Origin: an uncultured Anaerolineales bacterium
GTDB taxonomy: Bacteria > Chloroflexota > Anaerolineae > Anaerolineales > Villigracilaceae
Direction: 5' to 3'
Length of the DNA stretch: 35,939 nt
NCBI GenBank assembly: GCA_937928015.1
Contig: CALFXA010000112.1
Location: 1-35,939 of the forward strand
Shown here: positions 1-8,800 of the stretch, in pieces
How the letters are laid out: every line of letters starts with the position of its first letter
How positions within the stretch are numbered: the stretch's first letter is position 1
Notes under the pieces: model-generated
Database searches by the model: none
What the model was told of the DNA's origin: nothing
What the model saw: the letters and a program-made list of their open reading frames with translations, nothing else
Program-made: the position numbers and the translations under genes

Positions 1-11
1 CTTTTTTCGGG

Positions 12-1769
12 TTAGGGTAGGGTATCGAGCAATTCTTTCGCCATCACGCGCATCCACTCAGGATAGGTGGGGTTGGAGCTGATGTCGGCCAGCAAAGGAC
101 GGGCCTCCTCGCCGCGATTCTCCTTGAGCAGGATCTCGGCCTCCAGCAACGTGGCCTCGTGCAGGTCGGGCTTGACCTTGCGCGCCTGGTCCAGCAGGCT
201 GCGCGCCTCGTCAATCTTGCCACCGAACAACGCCGCCCGCCCACGCACGACCAGGGCTAGGGGCTGGTCCATGCGTTCGAGCATGTCCAGTTGCAGGAAC
301 AGGCCGAAGTCCGTTTCGCCCGCCGCCTTGTAGGCCGCCTCGCGCAGGGATTCCATCACCTCGGGCGGAGCCGACTCGTTCTGCGGATAGGTCCGCACCA
401 CACGAAGGTACATGGCACTGGCGGGCACCCAGGCCTGACGGGCCTGGAATTCCTGTGCGGCCTTCGTCAGAAAGACGCGGTCTTGCGACGCCAGGTTGGC
501 CGCCTTGGTCAGTGTCTCCAGAGCTAGCCGCCGCTGCCCCGTGTCCCAATAAGACAAGGCCAGCGCCAGTTGCGCGTTCGGGTCATTGGGATTCTTCTGT
601 GCTTCGTCCAATGGAGGCTGGTTTCCGTTCGGCGTTCCGACGGGCATCAGGGTCGCCATCGGCTGTGGGTTACCCAGCGCCTGGGTCGGCGGCGGCACAG
701 GTGTGGGATTCAACCGTTTGCGAAGCAGCCCGCCATTGCGGAAGGCCGCCAGCCCGACGAGCGTACACAGGAAGAGGACAACCACCCCTGCAACAATGGC
801 CCACGGGAACGATTTCTTTTTGGACCCCTGGCCTGCCTCCGCCTCGACGGTCTTTTCATCACTGGGAGCGGGTGGCAGGGCCGATTGCACTCCCGCAGTG
901 ACATGCGGCAGCGTAATGGCCGTACCGCGCATTGGCACGCCTGCCGCGACCCAGGCCTGCTTGAAGGCCTGCACCAGATCGTCGACGGTGGCATAGCGGT
1001 CGGCACGATCCTTCGAAAGCGCCTTGAGCAGTACACGTTCCACGGCCTCGGGCACCTTGGCGTTAACCTTGCGCGGCAGGGGCAGCGGTGTGTAAATGTG
1101 ATCGTGGATGATCGAGAAGGGCGTATCCGCGTTGAACGGGACCTGCCCCACCACCATTTCGTACAGCATCACCGCAAAGGAATAAATGTCCGTGCCGTTG
1201 TCCAGTTCCTTCTTGCCCATGGCCTGCTCGGGCGAGATGTACTGCGGCGTGCCCATGATCGAGTCAGTCGAAAGCGTGGACTCCCCCGCCTGGGCGATGC
1301 GTGCCAGGCCGAAGTCCGCCAGGTACAGGACGCCGTCCACGGCGATCAGCACGTTCGACGGTTTGATATCGCGGTGCAGGATTCCCTGTCGGTGCGCATA
1401 CGAGAGCGCTGCCCCGACCGAATCCACCACCTGTTGGATCTCCACGGTCGAAAGTGGTCCGCGCTGCAGGCGTGCCTTGAGTGTCTCACCCTCGATGAAT
1501 TTCATCACTAGGTACGGGCGGTGCTCGTGTTCGGCGTAATCATAGATCGGCACAATGTTGGGATGTTCGAGCTTCGCCACCACACGCGCCTCGCGCTGGA
1601 AACGCAACTCGAACGATTTGTCTTCATTGAACGCGGGATGCAGCACCTTGAGCGCCACGTAGCGGTCGAGTGCAGCGTGATAGGCCTTGTACACAGTCGC
1701 CATCCCACCCTGACCCAACTGCTCGACGATCCGATATGGCCCGACGTTTTCACCGATATTGAACGACAT
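12..1769 (-). CDS. Membrane-anchored Ser/Thr protein kinase with C-terminal TPR-like region (PknB/Stk type)
   Basis: This 585-residue protein is a Hanks-type Ser/Thr kinase. The N-terminal kinase domain (about residues 12-270) shows the Gly-rich loop GQGGMATVYK, the catalytic Lys41 in VALKVL, HRDIKPSN with Asp134, DFG at 152-154 and GTPQYISPE in the activation segment. A Pro/Ala-rich juxtamembrane linker leads to one transmembrane helix at about 321-343. The outer part is a Pro/Thr linker followed by helical repeats resembling TPRs, not PASTA domains. The ATG at 1769 is chosen because the kinase fold begins there and AAGGAA precedes it; a longer frame reaches 1949 but runs through the pgk terminator. 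The gene follows gap and pgk but is separated from them by that terminator. No PP2C phosphatase partner is visible in the window. Substrates cannot be predicted. Confidence 0.93.
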   Translation of the reverse strand: MSFNIGENVGPYRIVEQLGQGGMATVYKAYHAALDRYVALKVLHPAFNEDKSFELRFQREARVVAKLEHPNIVPIYDYAEHEHRPYLVMKFIEGETLKARLQRGPLSTVEIQQVVDSVGAALSYAHRQGILHRDIKPSNVLIAVDGVLYLADFGLARIAQAGESTLSTDSIMGTPQYISPEQAMGKKELDNGTDIYSFAVMLYEMVVGQVPFNADTPFSIIHDHIYTPLPLPRKVNAKVPEAVERVLLKALSKDRADRYATVDDLVQAFKQAWVAAGVPMRGTAITLPHVTAGVQSALPPAPSDEKTVEAEAGQGSKKKSFPWAIVAGVVVLFLCTLVGLAAFRNGGLLRKRLNPTPVPPPTQALGNPQPMATLMPVGTPNGNQPPLDEAQKNPNDPNAQLALALSYWDTGQRRLALETLTKAANLASQDRVFLTKAAQEFQARQAWVPASAMYLRVVRTYPQNESAPPEVMESLREAAYKAAGETDFGLFLQLDMLERMDQPLALVVRGRAALFGGKIDEARSLLDQARKVKPDLHEATLLEAEILLKENRGEEARPLLADISSNPTYPEWMRVMAKELLDTLP

Positions 1770-1805
1770 ACGCTGTTCCTTGCGCCTGCTCCTAGATTTC
1801 TTTTG

Positions 1806-1811
1806 ATTATA
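1806..1811 (-). promoter_or_regulatory. Candidate -10 element for the kinase gene
   Basis: A perfect TATAAT lies on the minus strand about 37 bases before the kinase ATG. No convincing -35 hexamer lies at 16-18 bases. Just upstream are two small inverted repeats (1869-1884, CTGTGA with a 4-base gap; 1886-1902, GCGAG/CTCGC) that could bind a regulator. Confidence 0.35.
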
Positions 1812-1914
1812 GTCGAGGGCTGTGAATTCGGTGTGGCCTGCGTGTAAACGCCAGGTAACCCAATGTACCTGTGACAACTCACAGTGCGAGAATTGTCCTC
1901 GCGCTGCATCCCTC

Positions 1915-1946
1915 AAAAAAGGATGGGCGCTTGCGCGCCCATCCTT
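1915..1946 (-). terminator. Intrinsic terminator after pgk
   Basis: A perfect 10-bp GC-rich stem (GGATGGGCGC, TTGC loop) extended by A-T pairs is followed on the minus strand by six T. It begins a few bases after the pgk stop codon and separates pgk from the kinase gene. Confidence 0.9.
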
Positions 1947-1952
1947 CATGAT

Positions 1953-3125
1953 CTACTTCGGGAGCAGGGCCGCCACGCCTGGCAGTTCCTTGCCTTCCAG
2001 GAACTCCAGTGAAGCGCCGCCGCCCGTCGAGACGTGCGTCATCTGCTTGGCGACGCCCGCCTTCTTGACCGCGCTGGCGCTGTCGCCGCCGCCGATGACG
2101 GTGGTCGCACCCGACTCGGCCAGCAGTTTGGCCAGAGCAAAGGTACCTTCAGCGAACTTCGGCATCTCGAACACACCCACAGGGCCATTCCAGACGATCA
2201 GTTTGGCGCCGCTCAATTCCTTCTTGTACAGTTCGAGCGTCTTCGGACCCACGTCCATCATACGCCAGCCTGCGGGGATCTTGTCCGCATCCACGACCTG
2301 GGTGTCCGCCTCGGCCTCGAAACGGTCGGCAATGACCGCGTCCACGGGCAGAATCAGTTTGTCGCCCGATTTGGCGAGCAGGGACTTGGCCGTCTCGATG
2401 GAAGCGGCTTCCACCAGGCTGTCCTGCATGTTATAGCCCTTGGCAGCCAGGAAGGTATTAGCCATACCGCCGCCAATGATGAGCTTGTCGCACTTGGCAA
2501 GCAGGGTCTCGACAACCAGAATCTTGTCGCTGATCTTGGCGCCGCCGAGGATCGCCACGTAGGGATGCTCGGGGTTGGAGACGGCGCGGCCAAGATATTC
2601 CAGTTCCTGTTCCATCAGGAAACCCGACACGGCGGGCAGGAAGCGGGCAATGCCCTCGGTGGAGGAATGCGCGCGATGAGCGGAACCAAACGCGTCGTTG
2701 ACGTACACTTCGCCGAGGGAAGCCATCTGCTTCGCCAGGTCGAGGTCGTTCTTTTCCTCGCCCTTGTGGAAGCGGGTATTTTCAAGCATCAGCACGTCAC
2801 CAGGCTTGAGCGCCTTGGCCAACGCCTCGACCTCGGGGCCGACGCAGTCGGGGGCCATCTGCACGGGGCGACCCAGCAAGGCGGCCAGTGCCTCCGAAGC
2901 GGCTTTCAGGCTGAACTCGGGATCAGGTCCGCCCTTGGGACGGCCAAGATGGCTCATCAGCATCAGGGATGCACCCTGCTCAAGCACATACTGGATGGTC
3001 GGCAGGGCCGCCTTGATACGCTTGTCGTCGGTCACTTTGCCGTCGGCCATCGGGACGTTGAAGTCCACACGCATGAGCACGCGCTTGCCCTTGAGATCGA
3101 TATCTTTGACAGTTTTCTTGTCCAT
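1953..3125 (-). CDS. pgk: Phosphoglycerate kinase
   Basis: The 390-residue protein matches the normal length of bacterial phosphoglycerate kinase. This cytoplasmic enzyme transfers the acyl phosphate of 1,3-bisphosphoglycerate to ADP in glycolysis and works in reverse in gluconeogenesis. Visible signatures are [11 protein letters not shown] near residue 15, the substrate-binding [30 protein letters not shown], and the C-terminal nucleotide-binding [13 protein letters not shown]. The ATG at 3125 has GCAGGAG just upstream; a GTG or ATG farther upstream would add a short unrelated leader. It sits about 75 bases downstream of gap on the same strand with only a hairpin repeat between, so the two are probably co-transcribed. 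Confidence 0.98.
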   Translation of the reverse strand: MDKKTVKDIDLKGKRVLMRVDFNVPMADGKVTDDKRIKAALPTIQYVLEQGASLMLMSHLGRPKGGPDPEFSLKAASEALAALLGRPVQMAPDCVGPEVEALAKALKPGDVLMLENTRFHKGEEKNDLDLAKQMASLGEVYVNDAFGSAHRAHSSTEGIARFLPAVSGFLMEQELEYLGRAVSNPEHPYVAILGGAKISDKILVVETLLAKCDKLIIGGGMANTFLAAKGYNMQDSLVEAASIETAKSLLAKSGDKLILPVDAVIADRFEAEADTQVVDADKIPAGWRMMDVGPKTLELYKKELSGAKLIVWNGPVGVFEMPKFAEGTFALAKLLAESGATTVIGGGDSASAVKKAGVAKQMTHVSTGGGASLEFLEGKELPGVAALLPK

Positions 3126-3148
3126 GTTGACTCCTGCCCCCACCCGCA

Positions 3149-3181
3149 CCCTCCCCCAAATTCTGAGAATTTGGGGGAGGG
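3149..3181. repeat. Hairpin-forming extragenic repeat between gap and pgk
   Basis: A 15-bp perfect inverted repeat (CCCTCCCCCAAATTC, 3-base loop) is flanked by C-rich and G-rich tracts. It fills the gap-pgk spacer and has no U-tract on the minus strand, so it looks like a dispersed extragenic palindrome or an mRNA-stabilising intercistronic hairpin, not a terminator. A degraded look-alike (CCCTCACCCTGGGGAGGG) lies at about 19278-19298 before der. Confidence 0.7.
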
Positions 3182-3200
3182 ACAGGGAGGGGTAGATTAT

Positions 3201-4259
3201 TTACAGGGATTTCGCCATCAGGGCGGCCAGGTCAGCGGTGCGGACCGAGTAACCCCATTCATTGTCGTACCAGGTGACGACCTTGATGAAGGTGCTCTTC
3301 TCCTTGCCGAGGACACTGGTGAAGGGCAGGTCGACCGAGGAGCTGTACGGGCTGCCCTTGAAGTCCATGCTGACCAGGGGCTCGTCCACGGCTTCGAGGA
3401 TGCCCTTGAAGCGCGGCGACTTGGCGGCATCGCGGAAGGCCTGGCGCAGTTCTTCAGTGGTGGTTTCCTTCTCGATCTCGGCGGTGAAATCCACCACGGA
3501 GACGGTGGGGGTCGGGACGCGCAGGGAATAGCCGTCGAACTTGCCCTTCAGATCGGGGATGACCAGGGATACGGCCTTGGCGGCGCCGGTCGTGGTCGGG
3601 ATGATGTTCAGGCCCGAGGCGCGGGCGCGGCGCAGGTCCGAGTGCGGCATGTCCAACACCTTCTGGTCGTTGGTGTAGGAATGGATGGTGGTCATGAACG
3701 CGCGCTTGATGGTGAACATATCGTGCACAACCTTGGCAGCGGGAGCCAGGCAGTTCGTGGTGCAGGACGCATTCGAAACGACGTGGTGCTTGGTGGGATC
3801 GTACTTGTCTTCATTGACGCCCAACACGACGGTCAGGTCTTCGCCTTCGGCGGGAGCCGAGATGATGACCTTCTTGGCGCCGCCCGCGGTGATGTGGTTG
3901 ACTGCACCCTTGACGGTCTTGCCCTTCTTGTTGACACCGTCTTCCTTGATGGTAAACAGGCCAGTCGACTCGATGACGATATCGATGCCCAAGTCGCTCC
4001 ACTTGATGTTGGACGGGTCGGTCTCCTTGAAGACCTTGACCTTCTTGCCATCGATCTGCAGGCCATCCTCAGAGAACTCGACGGTGCCGTTGAAACGGCC
4101 ATAGGTCGAGTCGTACTTGAGGAGGTGTGCCATGGTCTTCATGTCGCCGATGTCGTTGAACGCGACGACTTCGAGTTCCTGCGGGTAATAATCGCGGATC
4201 GCCTTGAGGACCTGGCGACCGATGCGACCGAACCCATTAATGCCAACTTTCACTGTCAT
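3201..4259 (-). CDS. gap: Glyceraldehyde-3-phosphate dehydrogenase, type I
   Basis: The 352-residue enzyme oxidises glyceraldehyde 3-phosphate with NAD(P) and phosphate to 1,3-bisphosphoglycerate, the substrate of the next gene product. Visible signatures are the Rossmann motif [10 protein letters not shown] at 7-16, the catalytic [12 protein letters not shown] with Cys166, [27 protein letters not shown], and the C-terminal WYDNEWGYS. It is slightly longer than the usual ~335 residues because of small insertions such as KKGKTVKGA. The start is supported by GGAGGC about 6 bases upstream. It is the first gene of a gap-pgk unit and has a strong promoter and a long leader containing several palindromes. 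Confidence 0.98.
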   Translation of the reverse strand: MTVKVGINGFGRIGRQVLKAIRDYYPQELEVVAFNDIGDMKTMAHLLKYDSTYGRFNGTVEFSEDGLQIDGKKVKVFKETDPSNIKWSDLGIDIVIESTGLFTIKEDGVNKKGKTVKGAVNHITAGGAKKVIISAPAEGEDLTVVLGVNEDKYDPTKHHVVSNASCTTNCLAPAAKVVHDMFTIKRAFMTTIHSYTNDQKVLDMPHSDLRRARASGLNIIPTTTGAAKAVSLVIPDLKGKFDGYSLRVPTPTVSVVDFTAEIEKETTTEELRQAFRDAAKSPRFKGILEAVDEPLVSMDFKGSPYSSSVDLPFTSVLGKEKSTFIKVVTWYDNEWGYSVRTADLAALMAKSL

Positions 4260-4285
4260 GGTATGCCTCCAAAATGGAAATATTT

Positions 4286-4347
4286 GTGATTTTTATCACT
4301 TTTTATTTTACCCTAATTTGGGTAAATTGCCAGGTCGATTGTAATCG
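4286..4347 (-). promoter_or_regulatory. Palindromes in the gap leader (candidate operators)
   Basis: Three short inverted repeats lie between the predicted gap promoter and its start codon: GTGAT/ATCAC at 4286-4299 (4-base loop), TTTACCC/GGGTAAA at 4307-4326 (6-base loop) and CGATT/AATCG at 4336-4347. They are AT-rich islands in a GC-rich genome. Binding by a glycolytic regulator is a guess; the symmetry is what is seen. Confidence 0.35.
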
Positions 4348-4387
4348 ATTTCAATGTGACACACAACAAAAACCGACCGATGTAAAA

Positions 4388-4416
4388 ATTATACTGCTAT
4401 TTGTGTGGGCATACAA
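4388..4416 (-). promoter_or_regulatory. Sigma-70-type promoter of gap-pgk
   Basis: On the minus strand TTGTAT is followed by a 17-base spacer and a perfect TATAAT (4388-4393). Initiation would fall near 4381, giving a leader of about 120 bases before the gap ATG. The -35 lies just past the end of yvcK, so gap need not depend on read-through from it. Confidence 0.7.
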
Positions 4417-4421
4417 CTAAC

Positions 4422-5747
4422 TCAGGCAAGCGGCCCCGTGCGCTCGTAATACAGGTCCATCAGCACCTGGGCCAGCTTGATGGAGTCATGCCGCCAGGGG
4501 TGGGCCACATCCACCAGGTCAGCGGTGTAGAGACGGGTATCGCGAAGGGAACGTTCATCGGCGCGGACCCACTCCACGTCCTGATTCAGGCTTTCGTCAT
4601 AATTGTCGTTGCACAGCACCACGTCGAACAAATCTTCGCCCACATGCTCCTCCAACGCACGGACATGATCGTAGCAGCTATAAGCATCCGTCTCGCCTGT
4701 CTGGGCGGCGATATTGCACACGAAGACCTTGACCGCGCGGCTGACTCGCAAGGCGGCCAGCAGATCCTGCACGAGCAGGTTGGGCAACAGGCTGGTGTAC
4801 AGACTGCCCGGGCCGACGATTATCATCTCGGCCGAAAGCAGGGATTGCAGCACAGGCGGGAAGGCGGGGGCGTTGTTGGGTTCCAGCCAAACGCGGCGGA
4901 CCCGTCCCGCCACTTCGGGGATGCGACTCTCCCCTTCCACGCGGACCTCGTGCGGCAGGTGCGGCATCTGGATGTCGGCCACCAATTTGACGTCATGCAA
5001 CGTGGACGGGAGCACGCGTCCGTGCACCGAGAGCACCCGCCCCGACTCAGCCACCGCTTCCTCGAAGCTGCCTGTGATGTCGCTCAGGGCGGTAATGAAC
5101 AGGTTGCCGAACGAGTGCCCATCCAGCCCAGACGAACCGCTGAAACGATACTGGAAAAGCTGCGTGAGCAGCGCCTCGTCGTTGGAGAGTGCTGCCAGAC
5201 AGTTGCGGATGTCGCCCGGGGGCAGGATGCCAAAGGTCTCGCGCAAGCGCCCTGAGGAGCCGCCATCGTCGGCGACGGTGACAACAGCGGTCAGGTTACG
5301 GGTATGTTCCTTGAGCCCGCGCAGGAGAGAGGCCAGCCCGTGTCCACCACCGATGGCGACCACGCGCGGTCCCCGCTCAAGGCGGCGGAAGGAGGCCAAT
5401 TCGTCCACCACGGCGCGGCCTGGGCGCATGAACGGACGCAGCAGCGAACGGTTCAACTCCCAAATGCCAAAGACGATCAACCCGATACCCAGTCCGCCAA
5501 AGATGACCACACGCAGTTCGCGCGGCAGGAAACGCAACGAGGCATAAGATAGGATGGTCAGGATGAATTGATTGCCCCAATCGGTGCGGTACAGGTCAAG
5601 CAAAAAAATGGCAAAACCCACCCCCAACAAGGTGATACCCAACAGGATGAGTACCAGCCAGCGTTTGACCCCTAGCCCGGGCCTGAACCAACGTAAAAAT
5701 TGCCGCAGGTTTTCCTCCACTCGCGCGCGCCATGAAGATGATTTCAT
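4422..5747 (-). CDS. yvcK: YvcK/CofD-family protein (gluconeogenesis factor type) with N-terminal membrane anchor
   Basis: This protein of about 441 residues joins a basic N-terminal tail and two predicted transmembrane helices (about residues 29-50 and 80-98, counted from the ATG at 5747) to a CofD/YvcK domain. The cytosolic domain starts at GPRVVAIGGGHGLASLLRGL and contains VTVADDGGSSGRLR, PPGDIRNCLAALS and GPGSLYTSLLPN, characteristic of the UDP-sugar-binding YvcK family, which is required for gluconeogenic growth and cell-wall homeostasis in Firmicutes and actinobacteria. Typical YvcK proteins are about 320 residues and lack membrane segments, so the anchor is noteworthy. In-frame ATGs exist at 5753 and 5747, and neither has a good ribosome-binding site. 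The predicted promoter ends almost at the second, so I chose 5747. The neighbour genes whiA and rapZ often found with yvcK are absent here. Confidence 0.9.
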   Translation of the reverse strand: MKSSSWRARVEENLRQFLRWFRPGLGVKRWLVLILLGITLLGVGFAIFLLDLYRTDWGNQFILTILSYASLRFLPRELRVVIFGGLGIGLIVFGIWELNRSLLRPFMRPGRAVVDELASFRRLERGPRVVAIGGGHGLASLLRGLKEHTRNLTAVVTVADDGGSSGRLRETFGILPPGDIRNCLAALSNDEALLTQLFQYRFSGSSGLDGHSFGNLFITALSDITGSFEEAVAESGRVLSVHGRVLPSTLHDVKLVADIQMPHLPHEVRVEGESRIPEVAGRVRRVWLEPNNAPAFPPVLQSLLSAEMIIVGPGSLYTSLLPNLLVQDLLAALRVSRAVKVFVCNIAAQTGETDAYSCYDHVRALEEHVGEDLFDVVLCNDNYDESLNQDVEWVRADERSLRDTRLYTADLVDVAHPWRHDSIKLAQVLMDLYYERTGPLA

Positions 5748-5754
5748 ACGCATG

Positions 5755-5783
5755 AGTCTAGCAGTGATTACAACCTGCGTCAA
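5755..5783 (-). promoter_or_regulatory. Candidate promoter of yvcK, possibly giving a leaderless mRNA
   Basis: TTGACG (5778-5783), a 17-base spacer and TAGACT (5755-5760) on the minus strand predict initiation at about 5747-5749, right at the second ATG of yvcK. The absence of a Shine-Dalgarno sequence is consistent with leaderless translation. Confidence 0.45.
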
Positions 5784-5800
5784 TTCACGTTGAAACTCCT

Positions 5801-5838
5801 AAAACAACAACACCTCGAAACGTTTCGAGGTGTTGTTT
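5801..5838 (-). terminator. Terminator of the SLH surface-protein gene
   Basis: A perfect 15-bp palindrome (AACAACACCTCGAAA, centred at 5821) is followed on the minus strand by TTGTTTT. It lies about 20 bases after the stop codon of the large secreted protein gene and just before the yvcK promoter. Confidence 0.75.
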
Positions 5839-5856
5839 GAGACAAATCGACTATCG

Positions 5857-8800
5857 TTATGGGATATTAAAGGCCCTGACCAGGAACACAGCCATCTGAG
5901 CACGATTGACCGATGCAGCGGGACAATAATTTCCGTTGCCGCAACCGCCCGTTATGCCTTCCCGAGCGAGTTGCTCAATCCAAGCGGCAGCCCAAAAACT
6001 GGCAGGCACATCGGCAAACATAGCGCCAGTCGCCGAAGGCGGAACATAGGAAGAACTATGTTCCGCGCGCAGTAAGAAAACAGCCATTTGGTCACGGGTA
6101 ACAACTGTTTCAGGGCAGAACTTTCCACCTCCACAACCCGCAGTAATGCCTTCTTTAGCAAGTTGCTCAATCCAGCTTGCAGCCCAATAACTGGCAGGTA
6201 CATCAGCGAACATGGTACCGGTTGCAACAGGCGGCGCATAAGAGGAACCATGAATGCCGCGCAGAAGGAAGACCGACATTTGCGCACGATTCACGGCAGT
6301 CTCAGGGCAATACACCAGCGGATTAGTCCCACACCCGCCGGTGATACCCGCAAAATAAAGATGCTCAATATAAGTTTTCGCCCAATAAGTGGACGGAACG
6401 TCCGCAAAGACCGCGTCTGTGTTCACCAAGATGATGGTGGCATCCACAAATGGACCTACCTTACCGTCACTGTCCACAATCGCAACTCGCCAGTAATAAG
6501 TCTTCGATGTAGCGTAACTCATTGTGGGCGTCCAGCGGACGTTATCCGTTGTGATCGTCTCGTAGATGGGCGAGAAAGTGGATACTTGCGAGACCTCTAT
6601 CTTGTATCGCGCCGCTCCATCTACAGGTGACCAGACAAAAGTTGGGGTGGACGTAACGTTTGCGCCAGTCGTCGGGCTAATCAGGGTTGTAATTGGATAT
6701 TGCTTTGTGAAGGTTTGGTACGCGCTATAGTTGCCGAGTTTTGCTTCGCCGTCAACCATGGCAACACGCCAATAATACGTACCGTCATCATATCCTTTGG
6801 ACGGAGTCCAACAGCTTTGTTCTGTATCCATCGTATCAAAGACCACCGAAAAAGTTGGGTCCTTGCTCACCTGAGTACGATACTTCCATGCAGCCAGAAC
6901 TGGGTCGCCAGTTAATGGAGAGGTTGAAATCAAGGGCGTCCAGCACATGGTAGGAGCGCGTCCAACCACACCCGAAGGATAATGTGTTAGACCTGTTGGC
7001 GTGGGTAAAGACAGAACAAAGGTTTGAGAGGAGGTCCAATTGTTGATAACATTTCCATTGCGGCGGACACGTACCCGCCAATAATACGTGGCGTTGGCCA
7101 GGGTGTGGATATCCGTGTAGGAGTTCTGTTTGGTGTTTATATTGATAGCCATCGAGCCAAAACCAGGATCGTCATCGACTTGTAAATCGTACGACTCGGC
7201 CCCTTCGACCATATTCCAGGTAAAAGTGGGAGTAGCAAAGGTCACAGAGGTCTGCAAGTTTTGTGGAATAAACCCCTTGCGTTCAAAGCGCCAGCCTTGA
7301 CTCCAGGCGCCGAAGTAATAAACCCCGTCCACCCTGTACTGAGGTCGAATACGCCAGTAATACGTGTTATCGCCAGTAAAGTCTTTATCCCAGGCATGGG
7401 AGGTTTGAGCATAATAGGGAGTATCAGAATTCAGGGTATAGGTTCCTGCCTCTGTGGTGAATTGCGGATCCAGGTATGGCTTCATAATCGCACCAGCCCA
7501 CGGAGAAAGCACAGGCCAATCCCAGAAGAAGGGCTGTACTGACGAAAAAGTGGAGGGGTCCACGCCTGCGTCATTAGGCGGCATCACCAGATTCATTCGT
7601 TCGGTCACATTGGAAAAGCGGCTGACAACCCCAGAGGTCGAAAAATCGGGATCCGAGGGGACGGCATCTTGAGGCTGGCCGCCAACGGCGGGTAGACTCA
7701 GCAGGGAGATGGCATAACTGCCAGTAGTATCCTGATAACCGATGGCAGTATTTGGCACTTGCAATTCCACATAATCCCCCGCCAGGTTGATCTGTCCACC
7801 GACGTTACCCAATATGCTGACGGTGTCCCATCCGCTCCCATTCCAATGATAGATATATGTTTTAGAGACCGAGACCGCACCCGCCTCACGGGAAACGTAG
7901 ATGGCATACTCGGGCCGGTATCCTGAAATAGTGGAAATAGTATATCCGCGAGCATCACTGGTCGCACCGGAATTCAATTGGTGATCCAAATCCAGGTAGA
8001 GGGCATAGGTAACATCTTGAATGGGAGCCGCGGGAACATGAAAGCCAAAGAACCAATACCCGCTGGATTGCGCCACTTGAAGGTCCGTCAGATCATAATC
8101 TGCACTCGCATCACCCAAGGCATCTGAGCCAATCTGCAAGCGGTTGGCCGCATCAGCCAGGGTGCGGGAAAATTGCCATTGACTCTGGGCAGCAATCTGG
8201 AAACGGCGAATCTCGCTCCAATTAGCACTGGACGATACAGCAACTCGCCAGTAATACACACCAAAATCCGTATCGCCCAGGTTGCGTTGCGCCAGACTTT
8301 GAGTAGGAGCATAGGATGGATTAGAAACAGTTGCACTATCCACGATATTGGCAAAATTCGGGTCGGAACTAATCTGCACATCATAGGAACTAGCCCCTTG
8401 GAATGGGAACCATTCGAGCAAAGGTGTTTCCTCGGCGTATTCAAATCCATCCGTCGGGCGGAGTAGTTCTGGAAAATTATTACCTTTTGGACCTAATGAA
8501 AGGGAGGAATCGAAGCGGGCCTTCCAAATCTGGCTCCATGGACCAGCCGGGGTCCCCCCAATGAGGGTACAAACCCGCCAATAGTAATCAGTATTCGTCA
8601 ACGGGAAGAAGGGATTGCTCGAAGTGGGTGTAGCCGCGGTATTCTCCGTATCCACACTCCAATTGACCGCGTTAAATGTCGGGTCCGTGGACACCTGCAA
8701 CCGATATGCCTGTGCATACACATCACCGGCATTGGCAGCACCCACTGGAGCAAAAACACGATGCCAGACAAAAATCGGAAGCGCCACCGTCCGATCTTCA

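Noticed and set aside
2034..4289. 751-residue plus-strand frame opposite gap and pgk
   Set aside because: It is the antisense shadow of two certain genes in a GC-rich region, with low-complexity His/Gly/Asp composition and no start signal.
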